Source: an uncultured Tannerella sp.
Lineage (GTDB): Bacteria; Bacteroidota; Bacteroidia; Bacteroidales; Tannerellaceae
Assembly (NCBI GenBank): GCA_938036405.1
Contig: CALHPT010000346.1
Coordinates: forward strand, 1 to 9,532
Reading direction: 5' to 3'
Length of the DNA: 9,532 nt
The translations under genes were made by a program, and so were the position numbers. The notes below the pieces were generated by a model, which did not search any database, was not told where the DNA came from, and saw only the letters and a list, made by a program, of their open reading frames with translations. Positions 1-6,105 of this stretch are shown piece after piece. How positions within the stretch are numbered: the first letter of the stretch is position 1; each line of letters starts with the position of its first letter.

Positions 1-45
1 TGACTACGGATCAGAAGGTTACAGGTTTGAATCCTGTCGGGGTCA
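1..45 (+). tRNA. tRNA-Arg (anticodon ACG), 3' part only
   Basis: The window opens inside a tRNA. Bases 4-10 (CTACGGA) form a normal seven-base anticodon loop with U33 at base 5 and anticodon ACG at bases 6-8. They are followed by the 3' half of the anticodon stem (TCAGA, 11-15), a five-base variable loop (16-20), a perfect T arm (ACAGG, loop TTTGAAT, CCTGT, 21-37), the acceptor 3' strand CGGGGTC (38-44) and discriminator A at 45. ACG reads arginine CGN codons; A34 is normally deaminated to inosine. CCA is not encoded (CTC follows), so it must be added after transcription. The 5' half lies outside the window. The visible half of the anticodon stem (TGA at 1-3) pairs with TCA at 11-13. Confidence 0.93.
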
Positions 46-93
46 CTCTTATATTTCTGACAAGATAATAAGTTGTATTTCAATACAAATTAA

Positions 94-143
94 TGATGCG
101 TTTATTCGGGCATAGTTCTGTCGAATAAACGCATCAGTTTTTT
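94..143 (+). terminator. Intrinsic terminator after tRNA-Arg, possibly bidirectional
   Basis: A perfect 15-bp stem is formed by bases 94-108 (TGATGCGTTTATTCG) and 122-136 (CGAATAAACGCATCA), with a 13-base loop, followed by G and six T residues (138-143). This is a classical rho-independent terminator for the tRNA transcript. The other side of the stem is also T-rich when read on the minus strand (TAATTTGTATTG), so it may also end the leftward yqgE transcript that converges on it. Confidence 0.88.
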
Positions 144-183
144 ATGTAGTAATGAAAATAGAGGGGAGAGGGAGAACTAAGAA

Positions 184-777
184 TCAGTTCATCTCCGGAT
201 TTTTGGGATAATTAATCCACGTACTATACGGATGGCCTAACCGCTCCACAACATGATTCCAGAACGAATCGTCGCGGGCTAAGATTAAACTGCGGCAGGA
301 GGAATGTCCTACCAACCATGAATTACACACAATCTCACTATCAAGCTGCTCCTTCGTCCAGCCGGAATACCCTAGGAAAAACTTCACCTGCTCATAGGCC
401 GAATTATCGCTCTTGAGGTGACGTTTAAGGACATCAAAGTCGCCATCGAAATACAGATCCTCGCCGATCTCCACACTGCCGGGGATGGCCATGCCCAAGG
501 AGTGAATGAAGAACAGATGGTTTGGGCTGACAGGGCCGCCTAAGTAGATGGGAATCACAGGACGTTCCTTGAGCTCAGGAAAGAAATCGTTGACGATCAA
601 ATCGGTCTGCTTATTCACGACGAAGCCCATCGATCCCTCCCCACCATGCTCGATCAGTAGCACAACAGAACGCTGAAAGTAGGCGTCCTGCAAGAAAGGT
701 TCGGAGATCAATATCTTTCCCTTTTCAGGTTTTAGATCATTGTGTTTGACTCGGAATATGTCTCTATGTGAAATCAT
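184..777 (-). CDS. yqgE: YqgE/AlgH family protein (DUF179, UPF0301)
   Basis: This 197-residue protein has the length and motifs of the YqgE/AlgH (DUF179) family. It begins with the usual opening 'GKILISEPFLQDAYFQRSVVLL' region (about residues 20-41), followed by 'GSMGFVVNK' (48-56), the 'LGGPV' segment (about 79-83) and 'FLGYSGW' (134-140), all hallmarks of the family. It has no signal peptide or membrane segment, so it should be cytoplasmic. The family has an alpha/beta fold and no proven biochemical activity; the AlgH name comes from a link to alginate regulation in Pseudomonas that does not carry over here. The ATG at 775-777 is the only early start and gives the full family domain. It is the last of three leftward genes, 90 bp downstream of ogt, and its base composition is more AT-rich than that of the other genes. 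A weak promoter may lie in the gap. Confidence 0.93.
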   Translation of the reverse strand: MISHRDIFRVKHNDLKPEKGKILISEPFLQDAYFQRSVVLLIEHGGEGSMGFVVNKQTDLIVNDFFPELKERPVIPIYLGGPVSPNHLFFIHSLGMAIPGSVEIGEDLYFDGDFDVLKRHLKSDNSAYEQVKFFLGYSGWTKEQLDSEIVCNSWLVGHSSCRSLILARDDSFWNHVVERLGHPYSTWINYPKNPEMN

Positions 778-806
778 GAAAATCCGTCTTTCTGTTGTTT
801 AGGCCG

Positions 807-838
807 ACAATATAGTGTGTATATTCTGTAAAATCAAA
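807..838 (-). promoter_or_regulatory. Weak candidate promoter for yqgE
   Basis: On the minus strand, TTTG (835-838) is followed after 20 bases by TATATTGT (807-814), about 30 bases upstream of the yqgE ATG. The spacing and the -33 TTTG fit the Bacteroidetes promoter, but the -7 element differs from TAnnTTTG at two positions. Read-through from ogt is the alternative. Confidence 0.28.
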
Positions 839-867
839 GAAGAAATAGAGATTCTCTCGCAAAAAGT

Positions 868-1389
868 TCAAACAAGCTCCGGGTCGTTGATGAATAAAGG
901 CTGAGAAAGACCGCTAGAGATGTGCTTTTCAAGGTCTAAAAGTGCCTGTTTAATACCTATTCCTCCCGCATAACCCACTAGCGCTCCGTTGGCACCTATC
1001 ACGCGATGGCAGGGGGTGACGATGCTGATCGGGTTGCGGTGATTGGCCATGCCGACAGCGCGGAATCCCTTCGGGCTGCCTACTTCGGAGGCCAGTTGCT
1101 TGTATGACCAGGTCGAACCATAGGGGATCTGACGAAGGGCAGCCCAGACGCGTAGTTGGAAGGGCGTGCCATGTTCGTCAAGGGGGATGTCGAAGGAGTG
1201 ACGGCGGCCGGTGAAGTATTCGGTGAGTTGTGTGGCGGTGTGTTGTAGCAGCGGCGTGATGCGCTCTATGGCGTCGGGTGGAAGGGGGAGCGAGTTGTCG
1301 GTGATGAAGTCGATTTGGGAGATGCCACGGCCACTGTCGACGATGAGCAGAGGACGAATGGGCGTGGGGTGAATGAGATAGTGATTCAT
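868..1389 (-). CDS. ogt: Methylated-DNA--[protein]-cysteine S-methyltransferase (Ogt/MGMT type)
   Basis: This is a suicide DNA-repair protein that moves the methyl group from O6-methylguanine (and O4-methylthymine) onto its own cysteine. The 173-residue chain has the family's two parts: a weakly conserved N-terminal domain (about 1-70) and a DNA-binding/active-site domain (about 75-155). The active site PCHRV is at residues 126-130, with Cys127 as methyl acceptor. Also present are 'RAVGMANHRNP' (110-120), where Arg110 corresponds to the base-flipping arginine finger, and 'GYAGGIGIKQALLDLE' (139-154), which matches the usual 'GYxGGxxxKxxLLxxE'. There is no AdaA-like regulatory domain, so it is a stand-alone repair enzyme. 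The C-terminal tail (155-173) is not conserved. It lies 48 bp downstream of the histidine kinase on the same strand and may share its transcript. No functional link to the kinase is evident. Confidence 0.95.
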   Translation of the reverse strand: MNHYLIHPTPIRPLLIVDSGRGISQIDFITDNSLPLPPDAIERITPLLQHTATQLTEYFTGRRHSFDIPLDEHGTPFQLRVWAALRQIPYGSTWSYKQLASEVGSPKGFRAVGMANHRNPISIVTPCHRVIGANGALVGYAGGIGIKQALLDLEKHISSGLSQPLFINDPELV

Positions 1390-1437
1390 AATAGAAATGT
1401 TTTGGGGGTGAATGGGGTTATAAGAGAAAAAAAGAGG

Positions 1438-2760
1438 TCAGGGAAAGCGGAGCAGGAAGGTGGTCAGGCCGTCTGACATGGGGCGCTTGAGGGAAATGGC
1501 TCCGCCGGAGAGCCGCATGATCTGACGCGCCACGGAAAGGCCAATGCCCGAGCCGCCGCTTTTGGTGGTGAAGAAAGGCGTGAAGATATGTTCGGCTACG
1601 TCAGGCGGGATAGGCGTACCGTTGTTTGAGACTTCGATCTCGACGGATTCGTCCGCGCAGCAGGAGGCGACGATGCGGATGCGGCCGTCTGAGCGATGGG
1701 GACCAATGGCTTGCACGGCGTTTTTCAGCAGGTTGAGCACGACCTGGCTTATGAGGTTCTCGTCGGCATAGAGGATGAGATCGTCGGGGCGGATGTCGAC
1801 GTCGACTGTAATGGGCAGGCGACCGTCAGTGGGGGCGGGGAGGGTCAGCCGCAGCATGCGCTCGACAAAGCGGCGGACATAGAAGAGCGTTGGTTGTGGA
1901 GTTGGGATGCGGGTCAGGCGGCGGTAGGACTCTACGAAGGCCATCAGCCCTTTGCCCGTTTCGGAGATCGTCTCGAGACCCGCGCGCAGCTCGCTGTCGG
2001 TCGGGCCGAAGCGGTCGCGGAGGGTGTCGCTGACGGAGGTGATGGGCGTTACGGCATTCATGATCTCGTGCGTAAGGATGCGCGTGAGGCGCACCCACGT
2101 TTCGACCTCGGTATCCTCCATCTCGCCACGGATGTCGTTGATGGCGGCCAGAAGAGCGCTGCGTCCACGCAGGACGGTTTCGGAGACGTGGATGGAGAGG
2201 CGGACGTCGCCGCGCTCATTGCTGAAGGCGATGTCGTAGCGTTCGCCGGCTCGGAGGCCTGCGAAGCAGTCGGCCAGTCGCCGGTCGATGCGCTCCAGCT
2301 GCCGGACGTGTGTGAAGAGAGGTAGCCCGAGCAGTCGGAGGGCTTCATCGTTGCGTTGCAGAACGAAGCCCTTGGGGTCGATGACGACGATGCCCGTGCC
2401 GGCGGCGCGCAGGATCGATTCGTAATATCGTTCGCGCTCCATGGCATCGGCCTTAGTCTGGAGGAGGATGCCGAGCATGCGGTTGAGCGCCTCGTTGAGC
2501 AGGGTGTCGTCCGGCGACTGCCGTCGGGTGGCAAAATGGAAGGTTAGATCATCGTTGTCGACAGCGTCAAACATGAAGGCGATCTTGCGGAGGTTGCGCC
2601 GGTAGAGTGCTGCCGTGTGGACAGCCGCGGCAAGGCTCGCCAGTGCGCCCAGCGCGCCAGCCAGCCACTGCCGGTTGGCCAGCGACACAGCCGTGAGGGC
2701 CGTGGTGGCCATAAGCAGTACAATGCGGAAGGTCAGGTTGTCGGATAGACGTCGATGCAT
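1438..2760 (-). CDS. Membrane sensor histidine kinase (PAS plus HisKA/HATPase, NtrY-like)
   Basis: I place the start at the ATG at 2758-2760 (440 residues). The frame stays open upstream to ATGs at 2847 and 2955, but that part has mixed third-base composition and contains a perfect -7 promoter element. From this start there are two closely spaced membrane helices (about 11-28 and 32-53) with almost no periplasmic loop. They are followed by a linker, a PAS-like domain (about 105-210, with 'GIVVIDPKGFVLQRNDEALRLLG'-type sequence), the H-box 'LTHEIMN' with phosphoacceptor His231, and the ATPase domain: N-box 'NLLKNAVQA' (343-351), 'SNNGTPIP' (378-385), F-box 'FTPFFTTK' (393-400) and G2 box 'GGSGIGLS' (402-409). 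It would autophosphorylate on His231 and pass phosphate to a response regulator. The lack of an outside sensor domain suggests it senses a cytoplasmic or membrane cue through PAS. The usual Asp of the G1 'DxG' motif is Asn379 here; I recall relatives in Bacteroidetes with the same change. No response regulator gene is adjacent in this window. Confidence 0.92.
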   Translation of the reverse strand: MHRRLSDNLTFRIVLLMATTALTAVSLANRQWLAGALGALASLAAAVHTAALYRRNLRKIAFMFDAVDNDDLTFHFATRRQSPDDTLLNEALNRMLGILLQTKADAMERERYYESILRAAGTGIVVIDPKGFVLQRNDEALRLLGLPLFTHVRQLERIDRRLADCFAGLRAGERYDIAFSNERGDVRLSIHVSETVLRGRSALLAAINDIRGEMEDTEVETWVRLTRILTHEIMNAVTPITSVSDTLRDRFGPTDSELRAGLETISETGKGLMAFVESYRRLTRIPTPQPTLFYVRRFVERMLRLTLPAPTDGRLPITVDVDIRPDDLILYADENLISQVVLNLLKNAVQAIGPHRSDGRIRIVASCCADESVEIEVSNNGTPIPPDVAEHIFTPFFTTKSGGSGIGLSVARQIMRLSGGAISLKRPMSDGLTTFLLRFP

Positions 2761-2782
2761 ATATAATAGGTATAGGGGAGCG

Positions 2783-2790
2783 CAAAAGTA
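2783..2790 (-). promoter_or_regulatory. Candidate -7 promoter element for the histidine kinase gene
   Basis: Read leftward, this is TACTTTTG in the context CTACTTTTGC, a perfect match to the Bacteroidetes -7 consensus TAnnTTTG. The same 10 bases stand upstream of mdh and of the DUF2795 gene. It lies 22 bases upstream of the ATG at 2760, which would give a short leader. No good TTG lies 19-21 bases further upstream, so the -33 element is missing or weak. If used, it rules out the longer N-terminal versions of the kinase. Confidence 0.4.
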
Positions 2791-2871
2791 GCCGCGCATG
2801 TACAGCCCTTTGCGGAACGAAGGTACATCTCTTTGAAAGTATGTCATTTTGATTTTTCCCTTTTCTGTCGA

Positions 2872-2929
2872 GCCGCTCACCGGGAATGTTAATTTGAAGA
2901 TTAAGCAGGCGAAAGGCAGCGTGAGCGGC
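2872..2929. repeat. 9-bp inverted repeat with 40-base spacer
   Basis: GCCGCTCAC (2872-2880) is the exact complement of GTGAGCGGC (2921-2929). The spacer holds a smaller inverted repeat, TTAAT (2889-2893) and ATTAA (2900-2904). It lies in the divergent region between the kinase and mdh. It could be a regulator site or part of a leader RNA; nothing identifies the factor. Confidence 0.45.
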
Positions 2930-2976
2930 CGAATGTCAAGCAAGCAGGCGGGCATGAACGAAAGAGTGAAATTGAT

Positions 2977-3000
2977 TACGGAAATATTTCCGTATTTCCG
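2977..3000. promoter_or_regulatory. 18-bp perfect palindrome plus a repeated half-site, candidate operator
   Basis: TACGGAAATATTTCCGTA (2977-2994) is a perfect 18-bp palindrome. Its right half is repeated in tandem: TATTTCCG occurs at 2985-2992 and again at 2993-3000. It overlaps the likely -33 element of the mdh promoter, the classic place for a repressor. The central GAAATATTTC equals the core of the known Rex (NADH-sensing) consensus, but the outer bases differ, so a Rex assignment is only a hypothesis. Confidence 0.5.
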
Positions 3001-3017
3001 AATCTCTTCTACTTTTG
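2987..3017 (+). promoter_or_regulatory. Promoter of mdh (Bacteroidetes type)
   Basis: TACTTTTG at 3010-3017 matches the Bacteroidetes -7 element TAnnTTTG exactly. TTTC at 2987-2990, 19 bases upstream, is one base away from the -33 TTTG. The predicted RNA start is around 3023-3025, giving a leader of roughly 45 bases before the mdh ATG. The -33 part lies inside the palindrome at 2977-2994. Confidence 0.6.
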
Positions 3018-3068
3018 CCGCCGTTGCGAAAAGATTTCACCCCATCACTTACTTAAACGATATATTCT

Positions 3069-4067
3069 ATGGAATTTTTGACGAACGAAAAACTGACAAT
3101 CGTTGGTGCCGGCGGTATGATCGGCTCTAACATGGCACAAACCGCAGCGATGATGCGCCTTACGCCCAACATCTGCCTGCAAGACGTGTATGAACCCGCA
3201 TTGCAAGGCGTATACGAAGAGATGCGCCACTGTGGCTTCGAAGGGATGAACTTCACGTACACTACCGACTCAGCCGAAGCGCTGAAGGACGCCAAGTACG
3301 TGATCTCGTCCGGCGGTGCTGCCCGCAAGGCCGGCATGACGCGCGAAGACCTCCTCAAAGGCAACGCGCAGGTAGCCGAGCAGCTGGGTAAGGACATTAA
3401 GGCTTACTGCCCCGACTGTAAGCACGTAGTCATCATCTTCAACCCTGCCGACATCACGGGCCTCATCACCCTGATCTACTCTGGGCTGAAACCCTCGCAA
3501 GTAACCACCTTGGCCGCCCTCGACTCTACACGCTTGCAGAGCGAGCTGGCCAAGTATTTTAAACTTCCGCAGAGCTCTGTTACGGGTTGCTGCACCTTCG
3601 GCGGACACGGCGAGCAGATGGCAGTCTTCGCTTCCACGGCTAAGGTGGACGGCACACCGCTGACCGACCTGATCGGCACCCCGAAACTTCCCGCTGAGGA
3701 GTGGGCTGCACTGCAGCAGCGCGTTATCAAGGGCGGTGCCAACATCATCAACCTGCGCGGCCGCTCCTCGTTCCAGAGCCCGTCGTACGTGTCGGTAGAG
3801 ATGATCCGCGCAGCAATGGGCGGTGAGACATTCCGCTGGCCGGCTGGTACCTACGTGTCGACTGACGAGTTCCACCACATTATGATGGCGATGCCGGTGG
3901 AGATCACCAAGGACGGCTGCGCTTATCGCAAGGTGGAGGGCACACCGTCGGAGATGGCCGACCTCGCCAAGAGCTACGAGCACCTCTGCGCGATGCGCGA
4001 CGAAGTGATCGGTTTCGGCGTACTGCCCCCGGTTGCAGAGTGGAGCAAGGTGAATCCGAATCTCTAA
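3069..4067 (+). CDS. mdh: Malate dehydrogenase (NAD-dependent)
   Basis: It interconverts malate and oxaloacetate with NAD+/NADH in the cytoplasm. In Bacteroidales this usually runs in the reductive direction, on the route to fumarate and succinate or propionate. The 332 residues match the Bacteroidales malate dehydrogenase closely from memory. The Rossmann motif GAGGMIG is at 13-19, and Asp39 at the end of the second strand favours NAD over NADP. The substrate and catalytic residues are visible: Arg86 and Arg92 ('ARKAGMTRED'), Asp152 and Arg155 ('LDSTRLQ'), and the catalytic His180 in 'GGHGEQMAVF'. The start at 3069 gives the normal N-terminus just before the first beta strand. The gene stands alone, with its own promoter, a palindromic candidate operator upstream and a terminator downstream, and is divergent from the kinase gene. 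Confidence 0.97.
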   Translation: MEFLTNEKLTIVGAGGMIGSNMAQTAAMMRLTPNICLQDVYEPALQGVYEEMRHCGFEGMNFTYTTDSAEALKDAKYVISSGGAARKAGMTREDLLKGNAQVAEQLGKDIKAYCPDCKHVVIIFNPADITGLITLIYSGLKPSQVTTLAALDSTRLQSELAKYFKLPQSSVTGCCTFGGHGEQMAVFASTAKVDGTPLTDLIGTPKLPAEEWAALQQRVIKGGANIINLRGRSSFQSPSYVSVEMIRAAMGGETFRWPAGTYVSTDEFHHIMMAMPVEITKDGCAYRKVEGTPSEMADLAKSYEHLCAMRDEVIGFGVLPPVAEWSKVNPNL

Positions 4068-4119
4068 GCCGTTGCAAACTATCGCTTGATCTCTTTCAAG
4101 TGCATTTGTTCTCAATGAC

Positions 4120-4157
4120 AGAAAGGGTGGAGCCCCCGCAAGGGTTCCACCCTTTCT
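4120..4157 (+). terminator. Terminator after mdh
   Basis: A 16-bp stem (4120-4135 with 4142-4157, including one G-T pair) closes a six-base loop, CCGCAA. Its arms contain GAAAGGGTGGA and TCCACCCTTTC. The T-tract after it is poor (CTCTGTGTTTAT), common for Bacteroidetes terminators. It lies 52 bases past the mdh stop and separates mdh from the cysE operon. Confidence 0.75.
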
Positions 4158-4220
4158 CTGTGTTTATAAGGTAAGCAGTCGTTGAGAGGTGCACGTCCTG
4201 CAATCGTATCGATTATCCGT

Positions 4221-4270
4221 TTCCCAGCCGGGAACGTTAGCGGGTGGGGCATATCTCAGATGCCCCCTCC
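4221..4270 (+). other. Two hairpins in the cysE leader
   Basis: TTCCC/GGGAA (4221-4225 with 4230-4234, loop AGCC) is followed by GGGGCAT/ATGCCCC (4246-4252 with 4260-4266, loop ATCTCAG). The second can be lengthened with one mismatch and one wobble to 4242-4270. No T-tract follows, and no riboswitch class I know is evident. They lie 25-75 bases upstream of the cysE start. I see no convincing TAnnTTTG promoter in the 4158-4295 gap. Confidence 0.4.
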
Positions 4271-4295
4271 ATACATCCCAATAATTTCCCATTCC

Positions 4296-5117
4296 ATGCT
4301 TCAAAAGATATTTGAACTGATCGACGATTTTGCCCCGCAGCAGATCAGAATCCCGCTCGACAAAAGCGAACTGGAGGCGATCGCCCGCTCGCTCTTCACG
4401 TGGATGTTCCCCGTGTGCGACGAGCTGAAGATGATCAACGTGCGCAGCGGACTGATGGACGCGGCGATCAAGTTGCACGCCAACATTGCTCGCCTGATCG
4501 GTAATCCGGAGGCTGAAGAGAAGACCGAAGCCTTCTTCAGCCGACTTAGCGGTGTGCGCGAACGACTCTACAAGGACGCGGCCTGCTACCTGCGTAACGA
4601 CCCCGCCGCCAAGTCGATTGAAGAGGTCATCATCGCCTATCCCGGCTTCTTCGCCCTCAGCATCCACCGCATTGCTCACGAGCTGTACACGCTCGGCGTG
4701 CCCCTTATCCCGCGCATTTTTTCCGAATACGCCCACTCCAAGGTCGGCATCGATATTCATCCCGGTGCCACGATCGGCAAGAACTTCTTCATGGATCACG
4801 GCACGGGCATCGTCATCGGCGAGACAACCGAGATCGGCAACAATGTCAAGATCTATCAGGGCGTCACGCTCGGTGCGATCTATCTGGAGAAGAAGCTTTC
4901 CGAGGTCAAGCGTCACCCGACGGTGGAGGACAACGTGGTCATCTATTCCGGTGCCACCATCCTGGGCGGATCGACCGTCATCGGCCACGATTCGACCATT
5001 GGCGGCGGTGCGTGGTTGACGCATAGCGTGATCCCCTATTCGCTCGTGTACAACAAGGTCGACGTGAAGGTCAAGACCGTGAAGGGTTTCGAAGAGCCGA
5101 TTAATTACTCCATCTAA
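4296..5117 (+). CDS. cysE: Serine O-acetyltransferase
   Basis: It acetylates L-serine with acetyl-CoA to O-acetylserine, the first step of cysteine synthesis, in the cytoplasm. I choose the ATG at 4296 (273 residues); the frame is open 38 codons further upstream, but that part covers the leader hairpins and does not look coding. Residues 1-145 form a helical N-terminal domain, including 'AYPGFFALSIHRIAHELY' (114-131). Residues 146-245 form the left-handed beta helix of hexapeptide repeats ('GIDIHPGATIGKNFFMDHGTGIVIGE'). Catalytic His168 lies in DHGTG, with the second conserved His207 in RHPT. The chain ends in ...NYSI: a C-terminal isoleucine is what inserts into the CysK active site in known cysteine synthase complexes. 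cysK starts 2 bp after the stop, so the two are almost certainly co-transcribed and translationally linked. Feedback inhibition by cysteine is usual in the family but cannot be read here. Confidence 0.95.
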   Translation: MLQKIFELIDDFAPQQIRIPLDKSELEAIARSLFTWMFPVCDELKMINVRSGLMDAAIKLHANIARLIGNPEAEEKTEAFFSRLSGVRERLYKDAACYLRNDPAAKSIEEVIIAYPGFFALSIHRIAHELYTLGVPLIPRIFSEYAHSKVGIDIHPGATIGKNFFMDHGTGIVIGETTEIGNNVKIYQGVTLGAIYLEKKLSEVKRHPTVEDNVVIYSGATILGGSTVIGHDSTIGGGAWLTHSVIPYSLVYNKVDVKVKTVKGFEEPINYSI

Positions 5118-5119
5118 AG

Positions 5120-6046
5120 ATGAAAGCAGACAACATTTTGAGCCTCATCGGGGGCACGCCACACGTTCGGTTGGGGCGACTCTTCCCCGAGCATGAGGTG
5201 TGGATGAAGCTGGAGCGACAGAACCCCGCGGGCAGCATCAAGGACCGTATTGCGCTGGCCATGATCGAGGATGCCGAGCAGCAAGGACTGATCCGCCCGG
5301 GCACTACGCTGATCGAGGCTACGTCTGGTAACGCGGGTGTGGGACTCGCTTTCGTGACCGCCGTGAAGGGTTATCGGCTGATTATTGTCATGCCCGAATC
5401 CATGTCCGTGGAGCGTCGGCGACTGATGCAGAGCTACGGTGCTCAGCTGGTGCTGACGCCGCGCGAGAAGGGCATGAAGGGCGCCTTGGAGCGTGCCAAA
5501 GTGTTGCTCACCGAGATCGACGGGGCATGGATGCCGCGCCAGTTCGTCAACCGTGCCAACCCCGAGGTGCACGCCCGAACGACGGCGCGCGAGATCATAG
5601 ACGACTTCCCCGAGGGTATCGATTATCTCGTCACGGGCATCGGTACGGGCGGCCACATCAGTGGCGTGGGGCGTGAGCTGAAGCGCGCCTTCCCCAATGT
5701 GCAGATCGTGGGCGTAGAGCCTGCCGATTCGCCCGTGCTGACCGAGGGACGTGCCGGTGCACATCCCATTCAAGGCATCGGCGCGGGCTTCGTGCCCGAG
5801 ACGCTCGACCGCAGTGTGGTCGACCGTGTGACGGCCATTGCTGGGCCGGACGCCTTCCGCTTTACCCGCCGATTGGCGCGTGAGGAGGGCATCCTTTGCG
5901 GCATCTCTACCGGGGCTGCGCTGGCCGCTGTGGAGCGTGTGCTGGCCGGATCCGGTGTTCCGAAACGCGTACTGACCTTTGGGCTCGATACGGGTGAACG
6001 CTACCTGTCGGTCGAGGGACTGTTCTCAAACAAACGAAGACACTGA
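5120..6046 (+). CDS. cysK: Cysteine synthase (O-acetylserine sulfhydrylase, PLP-dependent)
   Basis: It converts O-acetylserine and sulfide to cysteine and acetate. The 308-residue protein is a complete fold-type II PLP enzyme: Lys41 in 'NPAGSIKDR' binds PLP, 'ATSGNAG' (67-73) forms the substrate loop with Asn71, 'GIGTGGHISG' (173-182) binds the cofactor phosphate, and 'GISTGAAL' (261-268) holds the pyridine-nitrogen Thr/Ser position. The 'LDTGERYLS' ending (289-297) is typical. Two motifs differ slightly from the textbook forms: PTSGNTG is ATSGNAG, and GTGGTITG is GTGGHISG. These could affect substrate range, but 'GIGAGFVPETL' (219-229) and the adjacent cysE favour cysteine synthase over cystathionine beta-synthase. 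CysK and CysM cannot be separated with certainty; length and motifs lean to CysK. It starts 2 bp after cysE. Confidence 0.94.
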   Translation: MKADNILSLIGGTPHVRLGRLFPEHEVWMKLERQNPAGSIKDRIALAMIEDAEQQGLIRPGTTLIEATSGNAGVGLAFVTAVKGYRLIIVMPESMSVERRRLMQSYGAQLVLTPREKGMKGALERAKVLLTEIDGAWMPRQFVNRANPEVHARTTAREIIDDFPEGIDYLVTGIGTGGHISGVGRELKRAFPNVQIVGVEPADSPVLTEGRAGAHPIQGIGAGFVPETLDRSVVDRVTAIAGPDAFRFTRRLAREEGILCGISTGAALAAVERVLAGSGVPKRVLTFGLDTGERYLSVEGLFSNKRRH

Positions 6047-6066
6047 AGTACCAAGCCATATTCCCG

Positions 6067-6082
6067 GGCCTCTGCAGAGGCC
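6067..6082. repeat. 16-bp perfect palindrome between cysK and the DUF5106 gene
   Basis: GGCCTCTGCAGAGGCC is self-complementary over 16 bases. As RNA it forms a 6-bp stem with loop UGCA. It lies 20 bases after the cysK stop. There is no T-tract, so it may be a weak terminator or a processing or stability element inside an operon rather than a full stop. Confidence 0.45.
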
Positions 6083-6105
6083 TCTATAACTCACCAACGA
6101 TAAAG

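Noticed and set aside
847..857. 11-bp symmetric AGAGATTCTCT between ogt and yqgE as a terminator
   Set aside because: The arms are only five bases, the centre is one base and no T-tract follows on the minus strand. It is too short to call.
1696..2325. 209-codon plus-strand frame opposite the histidine kinase
   Set aside because: It lies entirely within the kinase coding region and has no domain signature.
2848..2955. 36-residue N-terminal extension of the kinase starting at 2955
   Set aside because: The stretch contains the inverted repeat at 2872-2929, is less GC-rich than the gene body, and lies upstream of a likely promoter element.
2849..3130. 93-codon plus-strand frame running into mdh
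   Set aside because: It covers the divergent control region with its palindrome and promoter and overlaps the mdh start in another frame. Composition is not coding-like.
3270..4115. 281-codon open frame antisense to mdh
   Set aside because: High-GC coding regions produce long open complementary frames. The sense strand encodes an unmistakable malate dehydrogenase and the antisense product has no known motif.
4164..5024. 286-codon open frame antisense to cysE
   Set aside because: Shadow of the cysE reading frame with a low-complexity, Asp/Arg/Val-rich product.
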